48,899 nt of DNA. It comes from Candidatus Stoquefichus sp. GTDB lineage: Bacteria > Bacillota_I > Bacilli_A > Erysipelotrichales > Coprobacillaceae. Below are positions 25,737-34,297 of the stretch, one piece after another. The notes under the pieces are model-generated. The model saw nothing but the letters and a program-made list of their open reading frames with translations. It was not told the origin of the DNA and did no database searches. Both the position numbers and the translations under genes were made by a program. Location of the stretch: NCBI GenBank assembly GCA_021768625.1, contig JAETUM010000018.1, forward strand, positions 1 to 48,899, written 5' to 3'. The number at the start of each line of letters is the position of its first letter. The stretch's first letter is position 1.

Positions 25737-27545
25737 ATGAATATAGATCAATCTCATATAAGAAATTTTTCTATTATTGCTCATATTGATCATGGTAAAT
25801 CAACGTTAGCAGATAGAATTTTGCAATTAACAGGAGCTGTCAGTGATCGTGAAATGAAAGAACAACTCCTTGATAGTATGGATTTAGAAAGAGAACGTGG
25901 AATTACAATTAAGTTGAATACTGTTCAATTAAAATATACTGCTAAAAATGGTGAAACTTATTTGTTACATCTTATTGATACACCAGGTCATGTTGATTTT
26001 ACATATGAGGTTTCTCGTTCTTTGGCAGCCTGTGAGGGAGCAGTTCTTGTTGTAGATGCTGCTCAGGGTGTAGAAGCTCAGACTTTAGCTAATGTTTTTT
26101 TAGCATTAGATAACGATTTAGAAATACTTCCAGTTATTAATAAAATAGATTTACCAAGTGCTGATCCTCAAAGAGTTATTCATGAAATTGAAGATATTAT
26201 TGGATTACCTGCAGATGAAGCACCACTTATTTCAGCAAAAACTGGACTAAATATTGAAGATGTCTTAGAAGATATTGTTAAGAATGTTCCTGCACCTCAA
26301 GGAAATATTAACAATCCAACGCAGGCTTTAATTTTTGATTCTTATTATGATAGTTATCGTGGAGTCATTGTATATGTTTGTTTAAAAGAGGGACAGATTC
26401 GTGTTGGTGATGAGATTAAGTTTATGGCAACTGGAGCAATCTATGAAGTTATTGAATTAGGTGTTCGTACGCCTAAAGAAGAAAAGAAAGACAAATTAGT
26501 GACAGGAGAAGTTGGATGGATTGCTGCATCTATTAAGTCTATCCAAGATGTTCATGTAGGTGATACAATTACAACATTATCTCATGAAGCTACACAACAA
26601 TTACCAGGGTATAGAAAGTTGAATCCTATGGTATATTGTGGTTTGTATCCTGTTGACAATGCACGATATAAAGATTTAAGAGAGGCTTTAGAAAAAATGA
26701 AATTAAGTGACTCTTCTTTGATTTTTGAACCTGAAACATCACAAGCTCTTGGCTTTGGTTTTAGATGTGGCTTTTTAGGATTATTACATATGGATGTTAT
26801 TGAAGAACGTTTAGAAAGGGAGTTTGACTTAGAACTCATTGCAACAGCTCCTTCTGTTGTATATCACTGTTATCTTACAGATGGATCAATGGTTGAGATT
26901 GATAATCCTGCATCACTTCCAACACCACAATACATTGATCATATAGAAGAACCATATGTTAGAGCAGCAATTATGACACCTAATGAATATGTAGGTCCAA
27001 TTATGGAATTATGTCAAAGTAAAAGAGGAGAATATGATGATATTGAGTATATCGATGATTTACGTCGCAATGTTATTTATTCTATTCCCTTAAGCGAGAT
27101 TGTGTATGATTTTTTTGATAAATTAAAATCATGTACAAAAGGATATGCTTCGTTTGATTATGAATTGATAGGATACAAAACAAGTCAATTAACAAGAATG
27201 GATATTTTATTAAATGGTGATGTTGTAGATGCACTTTCAACAATTGTTCATAAAAGTTTTGCATATAATAGAGGAAGGATTATTTGTGAAAAACTTAAAG
27301 AAATTATTCCAAAACAAATGTTTGAAGTTCCTATTCAAGCAGCTATTCAAGGAAAAGTTATAGCAAGAACAAATATCAAAGCTATGCGTAAAAATGTTTT
27401 AGCAAAGTGTTATGGTGGAGATATTTCACGTAAGAAAAAACTTTTAGAAAAACAAAAAGAAGGGAAAAAACGTATGAAAGCAGTAGGAAGTGTTGAGATT
27501 CCTCAAGAAGCATTTATGGCTATTCTTTCTGTTGATGATGATTAA
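25737..27545 (+). CDS. lepA: Elongation factor 4 (LepA), ribosome back-translocase GTPase
   Basis: LepA is a translational GTPase related to EF-G. G1 is AHIDHGKST near residues 14-22, with [14 protein letters not shown] and [10 protein letters not shown] for the other G motifs. The LepA-specific C-terminal domain is present, ending with [20 protein letters not shown] and [12 protein letters not shown]. The 602-residue length is standard. GGGAG precedes the ATG. In many bacteria it neighbours hemN or holA; here it stands between two terminators. Confidence 0.97.
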   Translation: MNIDQSHIRNFSIIAHIDHGKSTLADRILQLTGAVSDREMKEQLLDSMDLERERGITIKLNTVQLKYTAKNGETYLLHLIDTPGHVDFTYEVSRSLAACEGAVLVVDAAQGVEAQTLANVFLALDNDLEILPVINKIDLPSADPQRVIHEIEDIIGLPADEAPLISAKTGLNIEDVLEDIVKNVPAPQGNINNPTQALIFDSYYDSYRGVIVYVCLKEGQIRVGDEIKFMATGAIYEVIELGVRTPKEEKKDKLVTGEVGWIAASIKSIQDVHVGDTITTLSHEATQQLPGYRKLNPMVYCGLYPVDNARYKDLREALEKMKLSDSSLIFEPETSQALGFGFRCGFLGLLHMDVIEERLEREFDLELIATAPSVVYHCYLTDGSMVEIDNPASLPTPQYIDHIEEPYVRAAIMTPNEYVGPIMELCQSKRGEYDDIEYIDDLRRNVIYSIPLSEIVYDFFDKLKSCTKGYASFDYELIGYKTSQLTRMDILLNGDVVDALSTIVHKSFAYNRGRIICEKLKEIIPKQMFEVPIQAAIQGKVIARTNIKAMRKNVLAKCYGGDISRKKKLLEKQKEGKKRMKAVGSVEIPQEAFMAILSVDDD

Positions 27546-27572
27546 GGGAATTTTGTGAAATTCTCTTTTTCT
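27546..27572 (+). terminator. Intrinsic terminator after lepA
   Basis: GGGAATTT (27546-27553) pairs with AAATTCTC (27558-27565), with one G-U pair and a TGTG loop, followed by TTTTTC. Confidence 0.82.
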
Positions 27573-27578
27573 TTTGGG

Positions 27579-27606
27579 TTGATTTACTTTCAATATTGTT
27601 TATAAT
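27579..27606 (+). promoter_or_regulatory. Promoter of the penicillin-binding protein gene
   Basis: TTGATT (27579-27584), a 16-base spacer and a perfect TATAAT (27601-27606). The AAGGAGGTG ribosome site starts at 27617, giving a very short leader. Confidence 0.7.
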
Positions 27607-27633
27607 ATAATAAGTCAAGGAGGTGCAATAAAA

Positions 27634-29697
27634 TTGAAATCATTTTTCAAAAAAAATCAGATTAGATTTGATGGGACAAAAGAAATTGAAACAAAGATTA
27701 AAAATCAAACTGATAATGTCATCTCAAGACGATTTAAAATTTTAATTGTTTCTGTAATAGTATTTGGTCTTATTATTTTATTAAGACTTTTTATGACACA
27801 AATTAAGCAAGAAGAGTATTACAAAACAAAACTTGCTCAATATAATACAGATGTTTTTACTGCAGATACTTTTAGGGGAAATATATATGATCGTAATTTA
27901 AAACGTTTAGCTTATAATAAGAATGTTAATTGTGCAACATATTATGCTGTAAAGGATATAAAAAAAGAAGAGATAGATGTTATGATTAACTTTTTAATTG
28001 ATAATATTAAGATTGATATTTCTAAAGTTAGTCGTAGAGATAAAAAAGATTATTTAATTATGAAGGATTCTGAATTTACTGACTCACTTGTTTCTGAAGA
28101 AGAAAAAAAGAGATATAGTGATAATGAAAACAGTGATGATATTATTTACGAATTAAGGTTGAATCGTATTACAGATGAAATGTTAGCTGAGAAATTATCT
28201 GATTATGATATTAAGTATTACAAACTTTATTATACAATAACAAATTGTACTGTAGGTTCAACAGTTTTAATTGAAGGTTTATCCATTAAAGAGGCAAGCC
28301 TTATTGGAGAAAATTCTTCATTATTACGTGGTATACGAGTAACGAACGATTGGCAAAGAGATTATGATTTTGGAAGTAGTTTTAAGGATGTGTTGGGAAG
28401 GGTAACGACAAAGAAACAGGGTCTACCAGCCAATATGAAAGACAAATTACTAGCTTTAGATTATAATAATGATTCTCGAGTAGGGGTTAGTGGACTTGAA
28501 TTACAATATGAAACTCTTTTAACAGGAGATGCAGCAACATATAAAGTAGAATATGATGTTAATGGAAATCCTGTTGTGTCTATTGTTTCTAATGGTTCAC
28601 AAGGACAAAACTTACGTTTGACTATAGATTGGGAATTACAGGAGGCATTGAGTGAAGCAATTGAACAACAACTCAAATCTCATACAGGTTATGGAAATCG
28701 TTTCAATAATCATATTTTTGTAACTCTTATGGATCCAAATAATGGTGATATTATTGCCATGGCAGGGAAAAGACGTGGTAGTGATGGGAAAATTTATGAT
28801 TACGCTTCTGGAAATTATTTATATGCTATGGAAATGGGATCTACTGTTAAAGGCGGAACAATTTATATGGCATTTAAAAACAATATTATTAAAAAAGGAA
28901 CAGTTTATCATGATGCACCTATTAAAATTGCTGGAACACCAACAAAGAAATCATGGAAAAACCTTGGTAATGTTAATGAAGTACAAGCATTAGCCCAATC
29001 TTCAAATGTTTATATGTTTCAAATAGCTATGAAACTTGGTGGAGGAAAATATGAATATGATAAACCATTAAGTATTGATTTAGGAGCATTTGATGTTCTA
29101 AGAGAAGCATATGGAGAACTTGGTTTAGGTGTTCGTACAGAATTAGATGTACCAAGTGAAGAGTTAGGATACAGAGGAGATAATCCAAGTGGTGGTAACT
29201 TACTTGACTTTGCTATCGGACAATATGATAGTTATACAACTGTTCAATTAGCACAATATGTTTCAACAATTGCTAATGGTGGAAAAAGAATACAACCACA
29301 TCTTTTCTTAGAATCATTTACAGAAGATGAAGAAAATAATTATGTTTCTCTTTATCAACATAAGATAAGGATACTAGACGATGTTTCAAATAACAAAATA
29401 GCATTTGAGCAAATTCAAAAAGGTTTTAGAGAATGTATTTTGACAGGAACAGGAAGATCAGTTAATGGCTCATATCAGCCTGCTGGTAAAACTGGAACTG
29501 CTCAAAAAATAGATTATGCAAGTAATAAGGATTATCCAAATCACTTATTTGTAGGATATGCTCCTTATGATAAACCAGTTATATCTGTAGCTTGTGCTGC
29601 TGAAAGACAGGAAAGTAGTAGTGGTGAATCTTGTAAACCTTTAGCAAAATTAGCATTTCAAAAATACTTTGATAAATATGGTGTAAAAAGTGAATAA
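27634..29697 (+). CDS. Class B penicillin-binding protein (transpeptidase)
   Basis: A bitopic peptidoglycan transpeptidase of the FtsI/PBP2 class. One membrane helix (about 37-57) follows a basic cytoplasmic stretch. The PBP dimerisation domain starts with TFRGNIYDRNLKRLAYNK. All three active-site motifs are intact: S403-T-V-K406, S456-S-N458 and K619-T-G. The start is the TTG at 27634, spaced eight bases from AAGGAGGTG; no in-frame ATG fits. At 687 residues it lacks C-terminal PASTA domains. It probably serves elongation or division, and the sequence does not settle which. Confidence 0.92.
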   Translation: MKSFFKKNQIRFDGTKEIETKIKNQTDNVISRRFKILIVSVIVFGLIILLRLFMTQIKQEEYYKTKLAQYNTDVFTADTFRGNIYDRNLKRLAYNKNVNCATYYAVKDIKKEEIDVMINFLIDNIKIDISKVSRRDKKDYLIMKDSEFTDSLVSEEEKKRYSDNENSDDIIYELRLNRITDEMLAEKLSDYDIKYYKLYYTITNCTVGSTVLIEGLSIKEASLIGENSSLLRGIRVTNDWQRDYDFGSSFKDVLGRVTTKKQGLPANMKDKLLALDYNNDSRVGVSGLELQYETLLTGDAATYKVEYDVNGNPVVSIVSNGSQGQNLRLTIDWELQEALSEAIEQQLKSHTGYGNRFNNHIFVTLMDPNNGDIIAMAGKRRGSDGKIYDYASGNYLYAMEMGSTVKGGTIYMAFKNNIIKKGTVYHDAPIKIAGTPTKKSWKNLGNVNEVQALAQSSNVYMFQIAMKLGGGKYEYDKPLSIDLGAFDVLREAYGELGLGVRTELDVPSEELGYRGDNPSGGNLLDFAIGQYDSYTTVQLAQYVSTIANGGKRIQPHLFLESFTEDEENNYVSLYQHKIRILDDVSNNKIAFEQIQKGFRECILTGTGRSVNGSYQPAGKTGTAQKIDYASNKDYPNHLFVGYAPYDKPVISVACAAERQESSSGESCKPLAKLAFQKYFDKYGVKSE

Positions 29698-29764
29698 AAA
29701 ATGTAGCATTTTTAATAACTTTATGCTATGATAGTATGGCGAAGTTATGATGGAGGTGTAAACA

Positions 29765-29914
29765 ATGAGAGAAAACATCATTTTAAAATGTACTGAATGT
29801 GGTGAAGAAAATTATATTAATACTAAAAATAAAAGAAATCATCCAGAAAGAATGGAAGTTAAAAAATACTGTTCTAGATGTAATAAAAAAACAACTCATA
29901 AAGAAAAAAAATAA
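29765..29914 (+). CDS. rpmG: 50S ribosomal protein L33
   Basis: A 49-residue L33 with both zinc-binding pairs, CTEC near residues 9-12 and CSRC near 36-39, so it is the zinc-containing (C+) form. The middle [20 protein letters not shown] matches the family. TGGAGGTG precedes the ATG. It stands alone and is not beside secE and nusG as in many Firmicutes. Confidence 0.95.
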   Translation: MRENIILKCTECGEENYINTKNKRNHPERMEVKKYCSRCNKKTTHKEKK

Positions 29915-29936
29915 GCCTGCTATGGCTTTTTTCTTT
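29913..29936 (+). terminator. Short intrinsic terminator after rpmG
   Basis: AAGCC (29913-29917) and GGCTT (29924-29928) form a five-base stem with a six-base loop and are followed by TTTTCTTTT. It starts in the rpmG stop codon. The stem is short but GC-paired. Confidence 0.6.
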
Positions 29937-29958
29937 TATACAGTAAGGGGAAATTAAT

Positions 29959-30570
29959 ATGATAAAAAAACTAATTGTTGGAAATATGCAAACAAATTGT
30001 TATGTTTTGTATAATGATAATCATCAATGTATTATTGTAGATCCTGGTGATCAAGGCCAAAAGATTTCTAAATATATTGATGAAAATGAATTAAAGTTAT
30101 TAGCAATTCTTTTAACCCATGGACATTTCGATCATATAGGAGCAGTAGATTATTTATATCAAAAGTATCATTGTCCTATTTATACACATCAAGAAACCTT
30201 GCCACTTTTACATCAATCAAAATTGAACTTATCTTCTTTTGAGATCCCTTTTGTTGTAGATTCACCAATTAAGATAGCAGATACTCAACTTCAAATAGGT
30301 TCATTTCAATTCGTTTGGATGTTATTAGAGGGACATTGTCAAGGAAGTAGTATGATTTATTATCCAGCTGAAGATATTTTATTTAGTGGTGATGTCTTAT
30401 TTAAAGGTTCAATAGGAAGGTATGATTTTCCAACATCTTCTCATTTTGAAACAAAAAAGAGTTTAGAAGTTATAAAAAATTTGAATTTTGAAGCTAAGAT
30501 TTTACCAGGGCATGGGGAAGAATCAACACTTACATATGAAAAAAAATATAATCCTTATTTAAAGTCATAA
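29959..30570 (+). CDS. Metallo-beta-lactamase-fold hydrolase, glyoxalase II-like
   Basis: A 203-residue protein with the zinc motif THGHFDH at residues 53-59, later ligands in EGHCQGSSM and FSGDVLFKGSIGRYDF, and PGHGEEST at the C-terminus. This is the YcbL/YqgX type of short glyoxalase II-like hydrolases common in Firmicutes. The substrate may be a hydroxyacyl-thioester but is not shown by sequence. It lies directly upstream of the comG operon, as yqgX does in some Bacilli. Confidence 0.88.
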   Translation: MIKKLIVGNMQTNCYVLYNDNHQCIIVDPGDQGQKISKYIDENELKLLAILLTHGHFDHIGAVDYLYQKYHCPIYTHQETLPLLHQSKLNLSSFEIPFVVDSPIKIADTQLQIGSFQFVWMLLEGHCQGSSMIYYPAEDILFSGDVLFKGSIGRYDFPTSSHFETKKSLEVIKNLNFEAKILPGHGEESTLTYEKKYNPYLKS

Positions 30571-30588
30571 AAATTATGACTTTTTTTA
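30561..30588 (+). terminator. Intrinsic terminator between the hydrolase and comGA
   Basis: AAAGTCATAA (30561-30570) pairs perfectly with TTATGACTTT (30574-30583), loop AAA, followed by a T run. The hydrolase stop codon is in the 5' arm. Confidence 0.87.
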
Positions 30589-30604
30589 TTTTCTTGAAGA
30601 AAAA

Positions 30605-30612
30605 TACGAATA
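30605..30612 (+). promoter_or_regulatory. TACGAATA box upstream of comGA (possible competence sigma site)
   Basis: The octamer TACGAATA is identical to the CIN-box recognised as a -10 element by the streptococcal competence sigma factor SigX/ComX. It ends 31 bases before the comGA ATG at 30644. Transcription would start about seven bases later and leave a short leader containing GGAGGG. No good sigma-A promoter is evident here. Use of this box outside streptococci is inference. Confidence 0.45.
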
Positions 30613-30643
30613 AAAAGTGAATATATAAAGTAGGAGGGTTGTT

Positions 30644-31630
30644 ATGGATGAATTATTTGAGAAAATTTTTTTTAGAGCAATACAAAAGCATACAACAGAT
30701 ATACATATGATTTTAAAGGAAAAGTTATCAATTCGATTTCGAGTCTTAGGCGAGTTGATTGATTATGATGAACTGGAGCATGACTATGGAAGTAAACTGC
30801 TAAATTACTTAAAGTATAAGGCTTCTATTAATACAAATTATAGATTATTACCTCAAACTGGTCAATTTTCCATTGTTTACAAGAAAAAAGAATATTATTT
30901 AAGAGTTTCTTTTTTACCATCTACTAATTTTGAAAGTATTGTTATACGTATACTTAACAATCATGATCCATTAACTATTGATCAGATTTCTTATTTATCT
31001 GAAATTTCTTCATTTCTTCATAAAGTTCCTTACTTTTCATCAGGACTTATTCTTATAAGTGGAGCAACAGGCTCAGGGAAGTCAACAACCCTCTATACTA
31101 TTCTTGATGAAATTATAAGAACTCAGAGGAAGAATATTATAACAATAGAAGATCCAATAGAAATGAGAAAGGAACATTGTTTACAAATAGAATTAAATGA
31201 TAAATTAGGAATAACCTATGAAAATACTCTTAAACAAATTCTGAGGCATGATCCAGATGTTATTATGATTGGAGAAATAAGAGATAGTCAAACTGCTCAG
31301 ATAGCTTTGACTTGTGCGTTGACTGGACATCTTGTATTAACAACGATACATGCAAGTAATGCTTTTTTAGCATTAAAAAGATTTGAAAATTTAGGTGTTT
31401 CTAAATTAGATATTGAAGATGTAGTCATTGCTTCTTTAGCTCAAAAGATAAAATATGATCATCATAATAATGAAGTTATTATTTTGGCTGAATTGATGAA
31501 AAAAAAGAATATTATTGAATATTCTCAAAATCAAAATATTCAATATAACACATTTATTAATAATGCTAGAAAATTGATTGAGGAGAAAAAATATGATCAA
31601 GAATTATTTGAGGAAATAGGATATGAATAA
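30644..31630 (+). CDS. comGA: Competence pilus assembly ATPase ComGA
   Basis: A GspE/PilB-type secretion ATPase that powers assembly of the DNA-uptake pseudopilus at the inner face of the membrane. Walker A is GATGSGKSTT at about residue 139-148. It is followed by the Asp box IITIEDPIEM, a Walker B-like RHDPDVIMIGEIRD, and the His box TCALTGHLVLTTIHA. The 328-residue length matches ComGA and it lacks the long N-terminal domain of PilB. It overlaps comGB by eight bases. Confidence 0.94.
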   Translation: MDELFEKIFFRAIQKHTTDIHMILKEKLSIRFRVLGELIDYDELEHDYGSKLLNYLKYKASINTNYRLLPQTGQFSIVYKKKEYYLRVSFLPSTNFESIVIRILNNHDPLTIDQISYLSEISSFLHKVPYFSSGLILISGATGSGKSTTLYTILDEIIRTQRKNIITIEDPIEMRKEHCLQIELNDKLGITYENTLKQILRHDPDVIMIGEIRDSQTAQIALTCALTGHLVLTTIHASNAFLALKRFENLGVSKLDIEDVVIASLAQKIKYDHHNNEVIILAELMKKKNIIEYSQNQNIQYNTFINNARKLIEEKKYDQELFEEIGYE

Positions 31631-32621
31631 AAATATATTATTTTTAGAAAATTTTTATACTTTATTGAATGCAGGCTATAGTGTAGAAGAAACGCTAGAG
31701 TTATGTAAAAATATTATAGATATTTCTATTGTTGATCAATTAATAGGTAATTTAAAATCTGGTGATGATATCTACTCCTGTATTTTAAGTGCACCATTTC
31801 CTAAGATTTTCAAAGAGTATTTCTCATTTTATCAAACAAAGAATTGTTTATCTGACGCAATTGAAAAAAGTTTAAAAGTTTATCAAACAAAAGAAAATTT
31901 TCAAAATCAATTAAAATCTAAAATGACTTATCCTTGTGTTTTATTACTTTTTCTATTCTTTTTTTCGATTTTTGTAGTTGCCATACTATTACCAAACGTT
32001 AATCATTTATTTGAATCTTTTGATATTCAAAAAAGCTTATTTACACAATTTCTTTTTTTAATTTTTCATATTTTTCCTGTTTTTATTCTAATCTTGTTTA
32101 TAGTATTTATTTTTTTAATTATACGATTGTTATATGGACTCAAATATAAGAAGTTTAAGATTATTGAACATTATTTAGAATTTCCTATAATATCAACTAT
32201 TTTACAAAAATATTTTTCATTAAAATTTGCTGTATATTACCATGAATTAGCTATGGAAGATATGGATAGTGCAATGATTATTGATGTATTAAATAAACAG
32301 ATGAATGAGAGTGATATTAAAATTGTTTTATATGAAATGAATAATCGAATGTTGGAAGGAGAAGCTATTGAAACATTGTTAGAGGATTTTGAGTATTTAG
32401 ATCATTTGTTTTTAATATTTTTTAAAATGTATATTAAGAATCCTCAACAATATCAATCAATTGAACATTATATACAATTAACTTATCAAGAAATTGATTA
32501 TTGGATTTCACAATTTATAAAATATTTTGTACCTTGCGTTTATGCTTTTGTTGCTTTGTTTGTTATTACAATTTACATTTCAATTATTATTCCAATGATG
32601 AATGTTGTTTCTGAAATTTAA
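31623..32621 (+). CDS. comGB: Competence pilus platform protein ComGB
   Basis: A GspF/PilC-type membrane platform protein of 332 residues. Three hydrophobic segments are visible: VLLLFLFFFSIFVVAILLP, a second around residues 140-165, and a C-terminal one near 305-327 ending SIIIPMMNV. It contains the family's duplicated cytoplasmic domain, although conservation is low as usual for ComGB. It follows comGA with an overlap and is followed by the interrupted comGC. Confidence 0.88.
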   Translation: MNKNILFLENFYTLLNAGYSVEETLELCKNIIDISIVDQLIGNLKSGDDIYSCILSAPFPKIFKEYFSFYQTKNCLSDAIEKSLKVYQTKENFQNQLKSKMTYPCVLLLFLFFFSIFVVAILLPNVNHLFESFDIQKSLFTQFLFLIFHIFPVFILILFIVFIFLIIRLLYGLKYKKFKIIEHYLEFPIISTILQKYFSLKFAVYYHELAMEDMDSAMIIDVLNKQMNESDIKIVLYEMNNRMLEGEAIETLLEDFEYLDHLFLIFFKMYIKNPQQYQSIEHYIQLTYQEIDYWISQFIKYFVPCVYAFVALFVITIYISIIIPMMNVVSEI

Positions 32622-32636
32622 GAGAGGAGAACTTAC

Positions 32637-32678
32637 ATGAATAAAAAAGGTTTTACATTAATAGAGATGATCTTCTGA
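32637..32678 (+). pseudogene. comGC: comGC major pseudopilin, cut after 13 codons by prophage insertion
   Basis: The gene starts with AGAGGAGA and an ATG 15 bases after comGB. It reads MNKKGFTLIEMIF and then stops. GFTLIEM is the type IV prepilin cleavage and methylation motif that begins every ComGC. The rest of the gene, plus comGD to comGG, is absent here and an integrase gene follows in the opposite direction. The simplest reading is integration inside comGC, with the remainder lying beyond the other prophage end. Confidence 0.9.
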
Positions 32679-32690
32679 ATTTTTGTTAAT
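32655..32690. other. Left attachment site (attL) region inside comGC
   Basis: The junction between bacterial comGC and the prophage must lie in or just after the codons for TLIEMIF, which end at 32,675. The core cannot be delimited because attR and an empty site are not available in the window. Confidence 0.6.
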
Positions 32691-32693
32691 TTA

Positions 32694-32722
32694 AAAAAGT
32701 ATTGAATTAATCAATACTTTTT
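32694..32722. terminator. Bidirectional terminator at the prophage left end
   Basis: AAAAAGTATTGA (32694-32705) and TCAATACTTTTT (32711-32722) form a perfect 12-base stem with an ATTAA loop. A and T runs at both feet allow termination in both directions, stopping comG transcripts from the left and integrase transcripts from the right. Confidence 0.85.
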
Positions 32723-32803
32723 ATGTCATGTTATAGATTTTATTAAAATTTGTCATCAAATTGTTAAAAATAGAGCCTAAATATGTACAAAATAATGTCT
32801 AAA

Positions 32804-33991
32804 TTAATTCAATAGTGGCTTTATATGTTCGTTATATTTTTCTAACAATTCACGTTTTTTCTGATCACTCAAATGAGCGTAGACACTATCTGTCACATCT
32901 GATCCAACAGCATGACCAATCAATTTTTGCAGCATTGCTAAATCTGCATTGTTCTCATATCTATTAACTGTAGCAAAGTAATGTCTTAGCTGATGAAAAG
33001 ATAAACTCTTATCATATTTCTTGTTAAACTTCTTCATGTAATCCTGCATAGCTCGAGGATCTAGTCTGTCTTTATCTTCTCTGGTTAGCAGTGAAGAGGG
33101 GAGATAACCAAAAAAATCAACTGTCATACTTTTCCATTCAAGCAATTTATTTTTCATATCTTGATCAAAAGGATAATCCCTCCTTGAGTATTGGTTTTTC
33201 ATTTCAGTATTCATAACTTTAGACATGTAATCATAACTTTGTCTAAATTCAAATTTCATTTCTTCAAAGTTTATATTATTCCAATCTAGGGCGTAAACCT
33301 CTCCAATCCTTGCTCCTGTAACCAGTCCGATGTCAAAAGCGAGCAGGTGTCCTTGTATTTCATACATACTTACTTTATATCGTTTGTCTTTTCCACATTC
33401 GTTGACTTTACTCAACATATAATTTCTAAATAGCTTCAAATCTTCATTTTCAGGCATTTTAGTTTTCCTTAAGGTTTTCTTACGTCCTTTCGGGTAAACG
33501 AGTAGCTCGCAAGGATTTTCGCTTATATATCCGTGCCTACGAGCAGTAATGAATAACTTCCTAAGAAGGGAACAATTATGTTCATAAACGCTACTATATG
33601 TATTTTTGTTCCAGTCATTCACAACTTCTTGCAATTCATTTAATTTAATTGTTTTGATAAATCTATTTCCTAATAGTGGCTTTATATACTTATTGTATCT
33701 ATTATTAGTATCACGTTTAGTTGCATTAGATTGATGATTATAATCTTTCAGCATTAGATTAAAGATATCATCTAAAGATTTTTTATCATTCTCACGAGAG
33801 GGAACAATACCCTTTTCTGAATATTCTTTATATGCAATAAGTCCATCATTAAAAGCTTCTTCATAACTTAGATATCCACTCTTTGATTTCATATGTCTGC
33901 CTTTGGCATCATAATAATAGAAATACCAGGTATATGTTAAATCGTGTTTTTTAGATTTGCGTTCTAATATTTTTACTGGATAATTTGACAT
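32804..33991 (-). CDS. int: Phage tyrosine recombinase (integrase)
   Basis: A 395-residue tyrosine integrase. The N-terminus (about 10-60) is an arm-site-binding AP2-like domain, followed by a core-binding SAM-like domain (about 70-170). The catalytic domain has Arg228 in TGARIGE, His333-x-x-Arg336 in FHQLRH, His360 in LIGH and the nucleophile Tyr371 in SVYAHLS. All active residues are present. It is transcribed towards the att site. Its neighbour across the junction is comGC, which identifies the integration target. Confidence 0.95.
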   Translation of the reverse strand: MSNYPVKILERKSKKHDLTYTWYFYYYDAKGRHMKSKSGYLSYEEAFNDGLIAYKEYSEKGIVPSRENDKKSLDDIFNLMLKDYNHQSNATKRDTNNRYNKYIKPLLGNRFIKTIKLNELQEVVNDWNKNTYSSVYEHNCSLLRKLFITARRHGYISENPCELLVYPKGRKKTLRKTKMPENEDLKLFRNYMLSKVNECGKDKRYKVSMYEIQGHLLAFDIGLVTGARIGEVYALDWNNINFEEMKFEFRQSYDYMSKVMNTEMKNQYSRRDYPFDQDMKNKLLEWKSMTVDFFGYLPSSLLTREDKDRLDPRAMQDYMKKFNKKYDKSLSFHQLRHYFATVNRYENNADLAMLQKLIGHAVGSDVTDSVYAHLSDQKKRELLEKYNEHIKPLLN

Positions 33992-34149
33992 TGCTATTTA
34001 CCTCGTTTTCATTTGATGTATATTTTTTGATAATAAAATTAATACTTTAAAATTTAGAATAAATCTAAAAAATATCTGTTTTAATATTGTTACAATATCA
34101 TTACATACCCATTAGATAATTTTTTGATTTAGTAATTTCATAAAATTTG

Positions 34150-34178
34150 TTGCAAAAATGACATGTTATGTATATAAT
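34150..34178 (+). promoter_or_regulatory. Plus-strand promoter inside the minus-strand lysogeny arm
   Basis: TTGCAA (34150-34155), a 17-base spacer and TATAAT (34173-34178) form a near-consensus promoter. It points away from the integrase towards genes that are all on the other strand, so it appears to drive a short non-coding transcript. The 33992-34149 stretch has no gene and may hold integrase arm sites; a TTTAGA/TCTAAA inverted repeat lies at 34053-34069. Confidence 0.6.
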
Positions 34179-34184
34179 ATTATT

Positions 34185-34297
34185 GAAAAAGATATAATAT
34201 ATAAGGAACCTTATTACTAGTTTCCTTTTTATAGCTCATTTACCTAGGGTAAAAGGAGATTCTGGAGACGTCATCGTATGATGGCGTTTTCTGTTTC
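34185..34297 (+). ncRNA. Candidate prophage small RNA with three hairpins
   Basis: A transcript from the promoter at 34150-34178 would run about 110 bases with no open frame. Three stem-loops are visible. AAGGAA (34203-34208) can pair with TTCCTT (34222-34227), followed by TTT. TTTACC (34239-34244) pairs with GGTAAA (34248-34253). CGTCATC (34269-34275) pairs with GATGGCG (34280-34286), loop GTAT, followed by TTTTCTG. The last looks like its terminator and also covers the end of the convergent minus-strand gene. Expression is not shown; the inference rests on promoter and terminator placement. Confidence 0.45.

Noticed and set aside
32679-32803. Programmed frameshift restoring comGC past the stop
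   Set aside because: No pilin-like sequence follows in any frame. The sequence becomes a terminator and then the integrase end, so insertion is the better explanation.
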